A stretch of DNA of 34,356 bases from Calothrix sp. MO_192.B10 (GCA_030065055.1 JASJDS010000108.1:1-34356), one strand, 5' to 3'; positions 1 through 8,584 are shown, counted from the first letter of the stretch. The notes: generated from the sequence alone by a model not told the origin. Made by a program: numbers and translations.

Positions 1-121
1 CTCGTCCCACTCGGATTAACCTCTGGGTGACAGCTAAGAAGAAACGGAGCGACGAGGTTTTAACCCGTCGCTCCCTAACCTCTTAGAATCCCCGTTGCTT
101 TTAGCACGGGGAGAAGTCAAA
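1..121 (+). mobile_element. Right end of a probable IS200/IS605- or IS607-type element (partial)
   Basis: The stretch ends in a GC-rich hairpin (about 90-112, CCCCG...CGGGG around a TTTTA loop) followed by GAAGTCAA, just before the stop of the next gene. Such a hairpin plus short tail is typical of the right ends of cyanobacterial TnpB-carrying elements, where the 3' part of the guide RNA also lies. Two reading frames reach stops here (frame 1 stops at 30; frame 3 ends near 89), so the tail of a transposon gene may lie at the window edge, but too little is present to identify it. The family assignment is inference. Confidence 0.4.
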
Positions 122-547
122 TTAATTGCAGACTTCCAATTCCATGTTTTTATTCTCTAAGGAAATGGGAACTGCTGGTATTCGTGCTAAGATGCCTTTT
201 TTGAGAGGTTCGGGACGTTCTGCCCAAGGCAAGGAACCTTCTGGATGTAGGTAATATTTACTGGCACAATCGAATACTCCGTTAACTTCTGCGGCAGTTA
301 AATCGGCTGAAATATCGCCGAAAAGATACGTATTTTTACCGGGCGAAGCGAAAGAAATAACACATGAACGGCTGCAAGCACTCATGCATTCCACCGGTTG
401 AATGACAAATTCTGTGTTTAGCTGCCAATTAGGATAATCTGACTGCAAGCGTTTGAGTAGCTTTTCGCCGCCACTTTCACCAACCCGCTTACCATTTTCC
501 CACTTGCTGGCACAGGTTGTACAAACGAATATTGTATGTGCTGTCAT
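122..547 (-). CDS. DUF1636 family putative metal-binding protein
   Basis: A 141-residue soluble protein. The N-terminus has a thioredoxin-like-ferredoxin style CTTC pair (residues 9-12), and a second Cys cluster follows in the middle (CMSACSRSC, about residues 54-62). This is the pattern of DUF1636, a small family of predicted metal-binding proteins often found near cobalamin and cobalt genes. The exact reaction is unknown; a role in metal or corrinoid handling is inference from the family and from the riboswitch. The ATG at 547 is preceded by GAGGT at good spacing. A cobalamin riboswitch lies immediately upstream on the same strand, so expression should fall when cobalamin is plentiful. The stop codon nearly touches the transposon end at 1-121. 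Confidence 0.75.
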   Translation of the reverse strand: MTAHTIFVCTTCASKWENGKRVGESGGEKLLKRLQSDYPNWQLNTEFVIQPVECMSACSRSCVISFASPGKNTYLFGDISADLTAAEVNGVFDCASKYYLHPEGSLPWAERPEPLKKGILARIPAVPISLENKNMELEVCN

Positions 548-589
548 CTATACCTCGTAGATTTAGCTGTGTTTTTGTTGAGTTTGCAA

Positions 590-745
590 TTCCCCAGGGG
601 AGACACTGCGCTAACGGCGGGTATTCTGACTTAAACAATCTCACATGGAAGATTGACTTACAGCTGCGGGACAGTGCCGGATTTACACCGAACTTTCCCC
701 GTTTCCTCCAGTGGCTGATACCCACTGGAACCGTATTGTTCCTCA
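590..745 (-). promoter_or_regulatory. Cobalamin (B12) riboswitch
   Basis: Read on the minus strand, the segment holds the conserved core of the adenosylcobalamin riboswitch: GCCACTG (709-715), then a run reading GGTGTAAATCCGGCACTG, then CCCGCAGCTGTAAG, and finally the B12 box AGTCAGAATACCCGCC (about 616-631). It precedes the DUF1636 gene by about 45 bp. The segment just after the B12 box includes a GCGCTAAC motif also found in repeats at 19.3-19.4 kb, so part of the expression platform may be repeat-derived. Whether control is by termination or by hiding the ribosome binding site is not evident. Confidence 0.92.
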
Positions 746-836
746 TCATAATCATATAACAAAAAAGTTCTCCTACTTTCTAAACCGCGTCTACCTTGAA
801 ACCTAAGGAATGAGGGAGTGAGGGAGTGAGGGAATT

Positions 837-887
837 ATTTTCATGGCTTAGTTGTGGGATTTGACCGTGGGGGGCTAGCTTGAAAAT
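837..887 (-). repeat. Interspersed palindromic repeat, copy 1 of 3
   Basis: About 51 bp bounded by the inverted ends ATTTTCATG and AGCTTGAAAAT. Its reverse complement matches two copies at 25535-25584 and 25617-25667: all contain TTTTCAAG(C/T)TAGCCCC near one end, CACAAC(C/T)AAG near the other, and end in ATGAAAATA. Just upstream (808-835) lies a short GAGGGAGT tandem repeat. It is non-coding and is probably a miniature mobile or folding repeat. Confidence 0.7.
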
Positions 888-916
888 AGGCAATAGTTCT
901 TCCGGCTGTTTCCCCC

Positions 917-2251
917 TCACTCTTCTGCTGAAGAATCAACAGATTCAACAGATTCAATTTTTGGCGTGGGTACTACCAATACCTTATCCACTCGATTACC
1001 ATCCATATCCATCACTTCAAACCGCATATCCTGCCATTCAAAATAATCTGCGGCGGCGGGGATGCGGCCAAAATGGGTAATCATAAAACCACCCAAGGTT
1101 TGATAACTACCTTTTTCTTGGGCTGGTAATTCTTCAAGTTGAAAAAGTTCTAAAAATTCATCTACAGGTAGCATTCCATCCAATAACCAAGAACCATCTT
1201 CCCGTTGCACAGCTTGCGGTCCTTCTTCTTCTTCATCGGGAACCTCACCAACAATTTCAATCATTAGATCGTTGAGAGTTATCAATCCCTGAATCACTCC
1301 ATATTCATCCACTATCAAAGCCATGTGACTGAGAGTTTGCCTAAACACCTCCAATACTTTTAAACCAGAGGTATTTTCTGGGACAAATACTGGCTGTCGC
1401 AAACTTACAGTTAAGTCTAAATTTTGACCACAAAAACTACGGGCTAATAAATCCGTCACAGCGACGATGCCCACCACATCATCTAAACTTCCCTGACACA
1501 CTGGATAGCGGGAGTAGCCATTCTCAATAATCTTTTGCCGGTTTTCTTCTGGGGAGTCTTCTAAATCTAGCCAGACTACATCTAGCCTGGGTGTCATAAA
1601 AGCATTCAGGGGGCGATCGCCTAAACGAAATACTCTCTCTACTATATCTTGTTCTGCTGCCTCAAAAGTACCCTCTTCCGTGCCTTGCTCAATTAAAACC
1701 CGAACTTCTTCCTCTGTTACCTGTGGTTCTGTGGAAGGTTTAATGCGTAATAGTTGGAGAATAAATTCCGTAGAAACACTTAATAGATAAACAATGGGGG
1801 CGCTAATTGTGGATAAAATTTGCATGGGGATGGAAATTAGCGTGGCAATGGATTCGGGATTGTTTAATGCCAAACGCTTGGGGACTAATTCCCCTATGGT
1901 GAGGGTTAAGTAGGTAATAATCATGATGGCAATTACATTTGCCAACTGTTGTGCATATGCTGGCTGTAAATTGATGGCAGTCAAAATCGGTATAATTCTT
2001 TTGGCAATTGTGCCTTCACCATAAGCACCAGAAAGAATCGTCAGCAGAGTAATACCAATTTGCACGGTTCCTAAGAACTGATTGGGAGCAGTAGCTAGTT
2101 TTAATGCAGTCCCGGCTTTAGTGTCACCCCGCTCGGCAAGTTGCTGTAGTCGCACTTTGCGTGCGGATACAATCGCCAACTCTGACATGACAAATAGACC
2201 ATTGCCAAGGATCAGTAGAAAGATAATTAAAAGTTCAACAGTTGGAGACAT
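917..2251 (-). CDS. CNNM/CorC (HlyC/CorC) family membrane protein
   Basis: About 444 residues from the ATG at 2251; a TTG nine codons upstream (2278) is a less likely start. The order is a DUF21/CNNM transmembrane domain (about 1-185, opening with a membrane helix LLIIFLLILGNGLFV), a tandem CBS pair (about 200-330) and a CorC_HlyC C-terminal domain after an acidic linker (PDEEEEG). Proteins of this architecture act in Mg2+/Co2+ export or homeostasis in the inner membrane, and the CBS pair binds adenine nucleotides in characterised relatives. It has the usual family length with no visible damage. The acidic C-terminal tail is rich in Ser and Glu. The precise ion is not readable from sequence. 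Confidence 0.88.
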   Translation of the reverse strand: MSPTVELLIIFLLILGNGLFVMSELAIVSARKVRLQQLAERGDTKAGTALKLATAPNQFLGTVQIGITLLTILSGAYGEGTIAKRIIPILTAINLQPAYAQQLANVIAIMIITYLTLTIGELVPKRLALNNPESIATLISIPMQILSTISAPIVYLLSVSTEFILQLLRIKPSTEPQVTEEEVRVLIEQGTEEGTFEAAEQDIVERVFRLGDRPLNAFMTPRLDVVWLDLEDSPEENRQKIIENGYSRYPVCQGSLDDVVGIVAVTDLLARSFCGQNLDLTVSLRQPVFVPENTSGLKVLEVFRQTLSHMALIVDEYGVIQGLITLNDLMIEIVGEVPDEEEEGPQAVQREDGSWLLDGMLPVDEFLELFQLEELPAQEKGSYQTLGGFMITHFGRIPAAADYFEWQDMRFEVMDMDGNRVDKVLVVPTPKIESVESVDSSAEE

Positions 2252-2370
2252 TCTCAAAATTGCCGATGTCACCGGCAAGATGTGCTTAAGTATAACTTTT
2301 TAGTATTTAGTATCCGCTATGTTGTAATGCAAGTCTCTAAATTTGACACTTAAGATAGAAAAATTATATG

Positions 2371-2445
2371 ATTGCTCGCTTGACGATGTTTTGCGATCGC
2401 ACATTTACCATTCACACAGCGATCGCATATCATAATCCTGATGAG
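2371..2445. repeat. Interspersed repeat, copy A (second copy at 14054-14118)
   Basis: This 75-bp stretch with two HIP1-like octamers is nearly repeated at 14054-14118: both begin ATTGCTC, contain CGATCGCAC, TTTACCAT and GCGATC, and end CATAATCCTGATGAG. Similarity continues weakly to an AAAATTGGG motif about 60-70 bp further on in both copies. It is non-coding and its function is unknown. Confidence 0.65.
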
Positions 2446-2617
2446 CTTTTTTGCTTGACAAATATCCTCTCCCCTATATTTATCGCAGCATTCTTGTAAA
2501 ATTGGGGTAAAATTATACCTTTAGGAGTGGAGAGGAAAACGTGGCCAAAAAATAAACTGGATACAAGCCGTGTGGATTTATCCGTGGAGAGGAAAAATGT
2601 TTTCCTTATTTCATTAG

Positions 2618-2673
2618 CCCCTCGATTCATCGATGGGGTAACTGATAACTGATAATTGATAACTGATAACTGA
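2618..2673. repeat. Hairpin plus heptameric short tandem repeats just before the phosphatase start
   Basis: A perfect hairpin (CCCCTCGAT / ATCGATGGGG, 2618-2638) is followed by five units of a TAACTGA-type heptamer (2639-2673). The array stops one base before the ATG at 2675, so the usual ribosome-binding region is repeat sequence. The hairpin occurs in inverse orientation at 19436-19456. Confidence 0.75.
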
Positions 2674-2674
2674 A

Positions 2675-4027
2675 ATGACTCGCGCCATCATAGTACGCCA
2701 CGGTCAAAGTACTTATAACACAGAAAAACGTATCCAGGGACGTACAGATTTTTCCAGGTTAACTGAGAAAGGTTGTAATGATGCCAGTCGGGTGGGTAAG
2801 TTCCTCAATAATATTGTATTTGATGCTATTTACTGTAGTCCCCTCAGTCGCGCTCGGCAAACAGCAGAAATAATTCACCAGGAGTTATCGGTAAATCCTC
2901 AACAGTCTGCGGTTCCCCAACCTAATCATCAGTTGTTGGAGGTAGATTTACCCCTATGGGAAAAAATGCTATCTGCAGATGTGCAACAACAGTTTGCCGA
3001 TGATTATGGCATTTGGAAGGAAAAACCCCATGAATTTAAGATGCTACTTCCCGATGGAGAAGGAACGAGGGAACATTTTCCTGTCCTATCTTTGTATGCC
3101 CAAGCACGGGAATTTTGGCAAGATATTTTATCCCGTCACCAAGGGGAAACCATTCTCATTGTCGGTCATAATGGCATCAATCGCTCTCTAATTAGTACTG
3201 CGTTGAATATTCCTCCCAGTCGCTACCATTCTATCCAACAATCTAATTGTGGTGTGAGCGTGTTGAATTTTTCTGGGGGTTGGGATGAACCAGCACAGTT
3301 AGAATCCCTCAATCAAACCCAGCATATGGGAGTTACTTTCCCATCTCTAAGACCAAATCATCAGGGATTGCGATTATTATTAACGCGTCATGGAGAAACA
3401 GATTGGAATCGTCAAGGACGGTATCAAGGACAAATTGATGTGACTTTGAATCAACAAGGAAAAGTACAGTCGCAAAAATTAGCAGAGCTGGTTCAAAATG
3501 TGGAGTTGGATTTAATTGTCAGTAGTTCCATGTCCCGCGCTCAGGAAACAGCAGACATTATTTCCCAGCATCATCCCCATGTCCATTTGCAATTAAATGA
3601 TGGGTTTAAGGAAATTACCCACGGATTTTGGGAAGGAAAATTAGAAGCGGAAGTTGCACAAGATTTTCCAGAGGATTTACAACAATGGTATAGCAAACCA
3701 AACCAATTGCAACTATCATCCGGGGAGAGTTTACCACAATTGTGGCAGCGTAGTGTGAAAATTTTTGATGCAATTGTTGAAGAAGCATTAAGCAAAAAAC
3801 TTAAAACTATCTTGGTTGTTGCCCACGGTGGGATTAATCAGGTGTTACTTTGTCATATTCTGGGATTATCGGCGGAAAACTTCTGGAGTTTTCGTCAAAG
3901 TAATGGTTCGGTGAGTTTAATTGACTATCCTGTGGGATTGAATGGATTACCTGTCCTGCAAGCCATGAATATCACCTCCCATATTCATGGAAGTGCGATC
4001 GATAAAACTGCAACTGGAGCAATGTGA
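2675..4027 (+). CDS. Two-domain histidine phosphatase (phosphoglycerate mutase-like)
   Basis: A 450-residue protein made of two tandem histidine-phosphatase domains. The first has the phosphohistidine motif RHGQ at residues 8-11 and the second catalytic His in GHNG (about 164-167). The second domain repeats this with RHGET (238-242) and AHGG near residue 370-375. Both domains retain the RHG and late His, so both could be active. Tandem-domain members are common in cyanobacteria, usually annotated as phosphoglycerate mutase or fructose-2,6-bisphosphatase-like; the substrate cannot be read off. The start is fixed by the domain beginning at residue 1. No Shine-Dalgarno is visible because a short tandem repeat abuts the start codon. 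It stands alone, with an IS607 recombinase downstream. Confidence 0.9.
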   Translation: MTRAIIVRHGQSTYNTEKRIQGRTDFSRLTEKGCNDASRVGKFLNNIVFDAIYCSPLSRARQTAEIIHQELSVNPQQSAVPQPNHQLLEVDLPLWEKMLSADVQQQFADDYGIWKEKPHEFKMLLPDGEGTREHFPVLSLYAQAREFWQDILSRHQGETILIVGHNGINRSLISTALNIPPSRYHSIQQSNCGVSVLNFSGGWDEPAQLESLNQTQHMGVTFPSLRPNHQGLRLLLTRHGETDWNRQGRYQGQIDVTLNQQGKVQSQKLAELVQNVELDLIVSSSMSRAQETADIISQHHPHVHLQLNDGFKEITHGFWEGKLEAEVAQDFPEDLQQWYSKPNQLQLSSGESLPQLWQRSVKIFDAIVEEALSKKLKTILVVAHGGINQVLLCHILGLSAENFWSFRQSNGSVSLIDYPVGLNGLPVLQAMNITSHIHGSAIDKTATGAM

Positions 4028-4122
4028 AAGGGGCTTGCAACTGTCATCAAAAATCTACCCAAATATCGACATAACTCCCGGAATGTCCATATAATTGATA
4101 GTAGTAATTCCAGGTATTTTAT

Positions 4123-4764
4123 GTGGACAATAATCAAGAAGACATGACCGTTAGTATTGGGGAAGCTGCGGAAAAGTTAGGAGTTTCGGTTAAGACAATT
4201 AGAAGATGGGCTGACGGTGGTAAGATTCGTTCTTACAGGACACCTAGCGGTCATCGTAGATTTTACGTTTCGGATTTACTGCGAATAAGCGCTAAACCAA
4301 GGAAACATGAGCGAAAGACCATTAATTATGCTAGAGTTTCCAGTCACGACCAGAAAGATGATTTAGAAAGGCAAGCACAAGTGTTAGAACAATTGTGTGT
4401 AGCTAAAGGCTGGGAATATGAGACAATCAAAGATTTAGGTTCCGGTTTGAACTACAAGAAGAAGGGACTAAATAAATTAATAAAGCTAATTTTAACTAAT
4501 CAGGTAGAACGATTAGTCATAACACATAAAGATAGGTTGCTCAGATTTGGAGCCGAACTAATCTTTGCTATGTGCGATGAATTCCAAACTGAAGTGGTGA
4601 TAATCAACAACAGCAAGTCAGAGAAGTCTTTTGAGTATGAGCTAGTCCGAGACATGATAGAGCTTGTCACGGTTTTCTCAGCCCGCTTGTATGGTTCCAG
4701 AAGTCGCAAGAATCAGAAGATTGTAGACAATGTGGTCAAATCTATACAAGAAGAACTGAGATAA
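4123..4764 (+). CDS. tnpA: IS607-family serine recombinase (TnpA)
   Basis: The 213-residue protein starts with a MerR-like winged-helix DNA-binding segment (SIGEAAEKLGVSVKTIRRWA, residues 11-30) and continues into a small serine recombinase domain (ARVSSHDQ with the catalytic Ser at about 73-74). It ends in a helical tail that lacks the long C-terminal region of large serine integrases. This order is diagnostic of IS607 TnpA. The reading frame opens at GTG 4123, with an in-frame ATG at 4144. IS607 elements normally carry a tnpB (RNA-guided nuclease) gene immediately downstream, but none is present before the next gene at 5086. The element is therefore either a tnpA-only derivative or a truncated one. 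The recombinase itself looks intact. Confidence 0.93.
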   Translation: MDNNQEDMTVSIGEAAEKLGVSVKTIRRWADGGKIRSYRTPSGHRRFYVSDLLRISAKPRKHERKTINYARVSSHDQKDDLERQAQVLEQLCVAKGWEYETIKDLGSGLNYKKKGLNKLIKLILTNQVERLVITHKDRLLRFGAELIFAMCDEFQTEVVIINNSKSEKSFEYELVRDMIELVTVFSARLYGSRSRKNQKIVDNVVKSIQEELR

Positions 4765-5085
4765 TTGGGGTTTATCTGTTGATATTTGGGAGATTTGGGA
4801 ATATATTAACCATGTGGTCGATAAAGGAGTAGTTGATATGAGCATTAAAACATTTACAGCAGAATTACCATTATCTTTGATTCCATTCGCTTTGATGTAC
4901 TACTTTCGCAGTGTTTTGCTGATGTGTGACAGTTAGGGTGTGGAATGTGGGTTATTTTAAAAATACCAAAATCTCCATTTCAACCTGCGGAATATAGGTT
5001 TTAACTCACTTCTTAACTGAGTTTATTTCGACCAATTTTTTTCGTATTTTTTAGGACTGATGTTTGCCGGATGGCAACATATTTA
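4765..5085. other. Intergenic: 3' flank of the IS607 gene and end of the TIR operon
   Basis: There is no convincing gene. A 32-codon frame (4838-4936, beginning MSIKTFTAELPL) has a GGAG-like motif upstream (4826-4829) and may be a start-side scrap of a lost gene, but it matches nothing I can name. The right half is AT-rich and probably holds the transcription end of the minus-strand TIR operon. No perfect terminator hairpin stands out. Confidence 0.4.
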
Positions 5086-5511
5086 TTATTGTGGTTTTTC
5101 ACCAGTAATGCCCCATATAAGGTTATTTAATGCATCCACTTCATCAATTTGCTTAGAGAAGCGAACCCAGTGAAGTTCTTTAAGAAAAAGCAAATTTTCT
5201 GGGATATTATCAACTCCTGGAAGTAGGACTGGGATTACAGGAATATCTGCTTCTACACACCGACTGATAAAAGATCGTAATTCTACTACTTGCCATTTTC
5301 CCAATCCTTTCACACCAATAAATATGGCAGCAGATTTAACATTAGGAATTGCTTTTTGAATTACATCTTGAAACCAGCGTCCTGGTGGGATTTGTTCTTT
5401 GTCTAGCCAAGGTTTTAGACCGCGTTGTTTGAGTTCCTGATTAATCACTTCTACTTGCGGCTTGTCTAAACTGTTGTGAGCGAGAAAAACATCAAAGTTA
5501 TCAGTTGACAT
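5086..5511 (-). CDS. Stand-alone TIR domain protein
   Basis: A 141-residue protein consisting almost entirely of a TIR domain. It opens with FDVFLAHNSLDK (residues 6-17, strand A and box 1) and continues through PWLDKEQIPPG and KSAAIFIG to GKWQVVELRSF, where E77 sits at the position of the catalytic Glu of NAD-cleaving TIR domains (W-x3-E). It is closely similar to the C-terminal TIR of the upstream 997-residue protein (shared EQIPPGRW, KSAAIFIGV, IPVIPVLLPGV and WGITG blocks), so the two arose by duplication. The upstream gene stops 31 bp before this ATG, which implies co-transcription. TIR proteins can be NADases, cyclic ADP-ribose-type signal producers or adaptors; NAD hydrolysis here is inference from the retained Glu. 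Confidence 0.88.
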   Translation of the reverse strand: MSTDNFDVFLAHNSLDKPQVEVINQELKQRGLKPWLDKEQIPPGRWFQDVIQKAIPNVKSAAIFIGVKGLGKWQVVELRSFISRCVEADIPVIPVLLPGVDNIPENLLFLKELHWVRFSKQIDEVDALNNLIWGITGEKPQ

Positions 5512-5542
5512 TTGAATTTGGAAATAAACTATTCTCTTAAAA

Positions 5543-8527
5543 TTATCTTTGACCTGTAATGCCCCATTTTAAATCATCTAAAGCTTGAGAATCATCAATA
5601 CTTCTGAATGATACAGGTTTCAATTCCTTTAGAAAATGCAAATCATCGGGAAGTTCGTTCACACCGGGTAACAAAACGGGAATTACAGGAATCTTGGCTT
5701 TTACACATTGACTGTTCAATGTTCGTAAGTATAATTTTTGCCATTCTTCCAAACCATTAACACCAATGAAAATAGCAGCAGATTTTACCTGGGAAATTGC
5801 CTGTTGGGTAAATTCTTGAACCCAGCGTCCTGGAGGAATTTGTTCTTCATCAAACCATGGATTCAAACCTAGTTGTTTCAATAATTCAGCAATTATCCTT
5901 ACTATCGATTTATCCTGATTGTTGTGAGCCAGAAAAACATCAAAATCCTTAGTAGCAATTTTACCCTGAACAGTGGAAGCAGCAGTTTCCTTTCTACGCT
6001 TATCGTCAGCAGCTTTATCTATTTGAGGAATAATTGAGGGTTTAGATGATCTTAGACGTTCTTCACGATCCGAAAGTGAAATGCGAGTTTCGCAGACACC
6101 GCAATTGATCCAGTTCATACCACGCTCTCGCCTTCGTTGAGCCTGTAACTCGCTTACTGGTGTATCACAGCTATGACAAACAAAGATTCGACGGCGATTT
6201 ATACTTTCTGCTAAAGCTCGACGTTTGAGGTGAGTATGAATGTATTCCTCAAAATGAAAACGTGTTTCCTCGCTGGCCTCTGGCTTGAAGAAAAGGGTCA
6301 ATTTTGCTTTACCTTCTTCCATTGGGCGTAGCCATATACCACAATTACCTCCCACTCTGGCCGTGAAAAGTGCTGCATTCTTCCACATCTCTTTGTATTG
6401 AAAAATATCACTCCGGGAGAGGCGTACTACTAAGGTTGTATATACATTTAAAATTGGTCCCTCAAACTCGAAAATGACAGCTTTGCCTTCCGGGTCCGGA
6501 GCTTCTGGCCATTCACGAGTGAGCTGAGAAGGAAAGATAAGTAACGGACCATCATCTGTATACTCACGTAGGGCGATTTCTCGGCTTAATAGTTCCTCAA
6601 CCGTAGCAATCAAAAGTAGTTTCTCCTGCTCTTTGTCAGATATACGTTCATCTTTAGGCATCCGAAACCGCCCTGCTAGAACATCTTCCTCTGCAATGCT
6701 TCCTAAGCCATCCGGCTGATCTTTAGCAGCATTGACAATTGCTGAGGCATAAGCATCCAGGAGTTCGGGTTGAAGCAGAATTAGGTTGCCAAAACTGAGC
6801 CTGCGAATTAAATCCCGTGACTCTAAACGCCCAATACAAGTCTCAAACTGTTCGGGTAGTTCTTTCGTTTCAGCAGAAGTTGGTCCAGCAGATTTTACAA
6901 AGTCTCGATACAGATCGTCTACTTTTGACAGCAGTCGTCTTTCTTGTTTTTCCTGAATCAGGAAGCGTTCAATCCTCTCAAAAAGTTCCGTAGATATTAC
7001 TTTTGGTAGCGCATCCCAGTCAATTGCTTCACGAATAGCCGTGGCTAGTTCTGGAATTTCCCACCCTTCTTTAGCACTAGTCTCGAAATAGCCATCAAAA
7101 CCAAGTTCACCGATTAAGGAATTGATGCGAGCACGACTAACGCTAACTCTACCTCGATCTGCTCGTGCTGATACTAGAAATTTTTTCAAAAGAATTTCTG
7201 AATTTCCTGGTAAGTTTTGAGCTTGACGTAAGGCACGGTTCCAGTAATGAACCCCAGCAAAGGGTTCAGTTTCACTGCGGGCATCAAAGACAATTAGTGC
7301 CACAGCCAATTCATTTAAATGCAATTGATGAATCAGTCGATAATTCGGTTGTCCAGCCAAATCCCACAGAAGTATTTCCCGCCTTTCTTGGCGACTCTCC
7401 TCTAGTTCTACTTCTTGGGTATAAAATTGTTGGACATGACGACTATGGGTAGATTCAGTTGCTCTGAAAGGTTTATCTGTGAGAACAAGACTTAGTCCCG
7501 ATTTGCCAACACCACTGTCACCAAGCAAAACCACCTTGGTATTAGTATATTGGGCAGAGGAGTTAACTGGAGCAGTGTTGAGAAGATAATCCTGGTCTAT
7601 TTCCCAAATGCGGATGACAGTATCTTCCTCACCTAAAGTTGCTAAGATTGGTGCGTTTGGGTGGAAAGCTAATCCAAAAGGTAAAGATTTGAAAGTCGGC
7701 TCATCCAATATTACTACTGGTTTCCAAGTGTCACAACGCCAGAGGCGAACCGTTCCATCAGAAGATTTAGAAGCAAGGAGTTTGCCATTATAAGAAAATT
7801 CAACACAATTAACCGATCCAGTATGACCTTCTAACACAAATAATGTTTGCCCTGTCTGAGGATTCCAAATCCGGATTGTTCTATCATATGAGCCAGATGC
7901 CAGGACTTTTCCATCTGGAGACCAAGCAACACTAGAAACATCTGAAGAATGACCTTTAAGTATTCCTTTAGATATAGCAACTAGTTTATCAGTTTCTTTT
8001 TCCCAAAGTCTTATGGTGCTGTCGTGGGAACCTGATGCCAGTATCTTGTTGTCAGGAGACAAAGCTAAAGTATTAATCTGACCAGAATGTCCTTCTAACC
8101 CTTCTGGAATCAAGCGTTTCTTATCCGGAATACTCCAAAACAGAATAGACCAATCATCGCGCATCCCTCCAGCAGCAAGTACTTGAGAATCTGGAGACCA
8201 TGCTATGCTAAAGCATACACCCATCATGTGAATGGTATCGTAAAGCTTGCCAGTTGCTATCTCCCAAATTCGGATAGTTTTATCATCAGACCCAGAAGCA
8301 ATAAATTGACCATTGGGTGACCATGAAACTTCTCTAACTCGCCCAGTGTGACCTTTTAAAGTTTGGAAACATTCGCCACTATCTACATCCCAAAGCGTGA
8401 TTGTTCTGTCGAAGGAAGACGACACAAGCCTATTTCCATCAGGAGACCACACTACTCGACTTATAAGACCATTATGTCCTGGAAGGGTTTTTTGAAGTTT
8501 ACAGCCGTTATTTTTATCGTTTGTCAT
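5543..8527 (-). CDS. WD40 / Ras-like GTPase / zinc-ribbon / TIR multidomain protein
   Basis: About 994 residues from ATG 8527; a TTG three codons upstream (8536) is less likely. Numbering below is from that TTG. Residues 15-315 form seven WD40 blades (GH...LWD/IWE spacing), one complete propeller. A small GTPase domain follows: P-loop GDSGVGKS (339-346), G3 WDLAGQ (391-396) and G5 TSAK (486-489). The G4 motif reads ARAD instead of N/TKxD. Next come about 280 residues of alpha/beta sequence, possibly COR-like, then a zinc-ribbon-like CHSC...CGVC (Cys 787, 790, 812, 815) and a TIR domain (864-997). In this TIR the putative catalytic Glu is Tyr (Y936, in EWQKLYLRTL). The architecture fits NTP-controlled conflict or signalling proteins of multicellular bacteria: the propeller as sensor, the GTPase as switch, the TIR as effector or scaffold. 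It is encoded upstream of a catalytically complete-looking TIR. Confidence 0.9.
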   Translation of the reverse strand: MTNDKNNGCKLQKTLPGHNGLISRVVWSPDGNRLVSSSFDRTITLWDVDSGECFQTLKGHTGRVREVSWSPNGQFIASGSDDKTIRIWEIATGKLYDTIHMMGVCFSIAWSPDSQVLAAGGMRDDWSILFWSIPDKKRLIPEGLEGHSGQINTLALSPDNKILASGSHDSTIRLWEKETDKLVAISKGILKGHSSDVSSVAWSPDGKVLASGSYDRTIRIWNPQTGQTLFVLEGHTGSVNCVEFSYNGKLLASKSSDGTVRLWRCDTWKPVVILDEPTFKSLPFGLAFHPNAPILATLGEEDTVIRIWEIDQDYLLNTAPVNSSAQYTNTKVVLLGDSGVGKSGLSLVLTDKPFRATESTHSRHVQQFYTQEVELEESRQERREILLWDLAGQPNYRLIHQLHLNELAVALIVFDARSETEPFAGVHYWNRALRQAQNLPGNSEILLKKFLVSARADRGRVSVSRARINSLIGELGFDGYFETSAKEGWEIPELATAIREAIDWDALPKVISTELFERIERFLIQEKQERRLLSKVDDLYRDFVKSAGPTSAETKELPEQFETCIGRLESRDLIRRLSFGNLILLQPELLDAYASAIVNAAKDQPDGLGSIAEEDVLAGRFRMPKDERISDKEQEKLLLIATVEELLSREIALREYTDDGPLLIFPSQLTREWPEAPDPEGKAVIFEFEGPILNVYTTLVVRLSRSDIFQYKEMWKNAALFTARVGGNCGIWLRPMEEGKAKLTLFFKPEASEETRFHFEEYIHTHLKRRALAESINRRRIFVCHSCDTPVSELQAQRRRERGMNWINCGVCETRISLSDREERLRSSKPSIIPQIDKAADDKRRKETAASTVQGKIATKDFDVFLAHNNQDKSIVRIIAELLKQLGLNPWFDEEQIPPGRWVQEFTQQAISQVKSAAIFIGVNGLEEWQKLYLRTLNSQCVKAKIPVIPVLLPGVNELPDDLHFLKELKPVSFRSIDDSQALDDLKWGITGQR

Positions 8528-8584
8528 ATGTAGCAAAGTTAAATATTAGGACTTACGTATTGATAGAAGAGCGAGTTTATGTGT

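Noticed and set aside
2430-2630. 66-codon minus-strand frame upstream of the phosphatase gene
   Set aside because: It is built from repeat sequence (AATAAACTGG, GTGGAGAGGAAAA, hairpin arms) with no recognisable protein features.
4838-4936. 32-codon frame as a truncated tnpB
   Set aside because: The residues do not show any TnpB motif I can recognise, so only the absence of tnpB is claimed.
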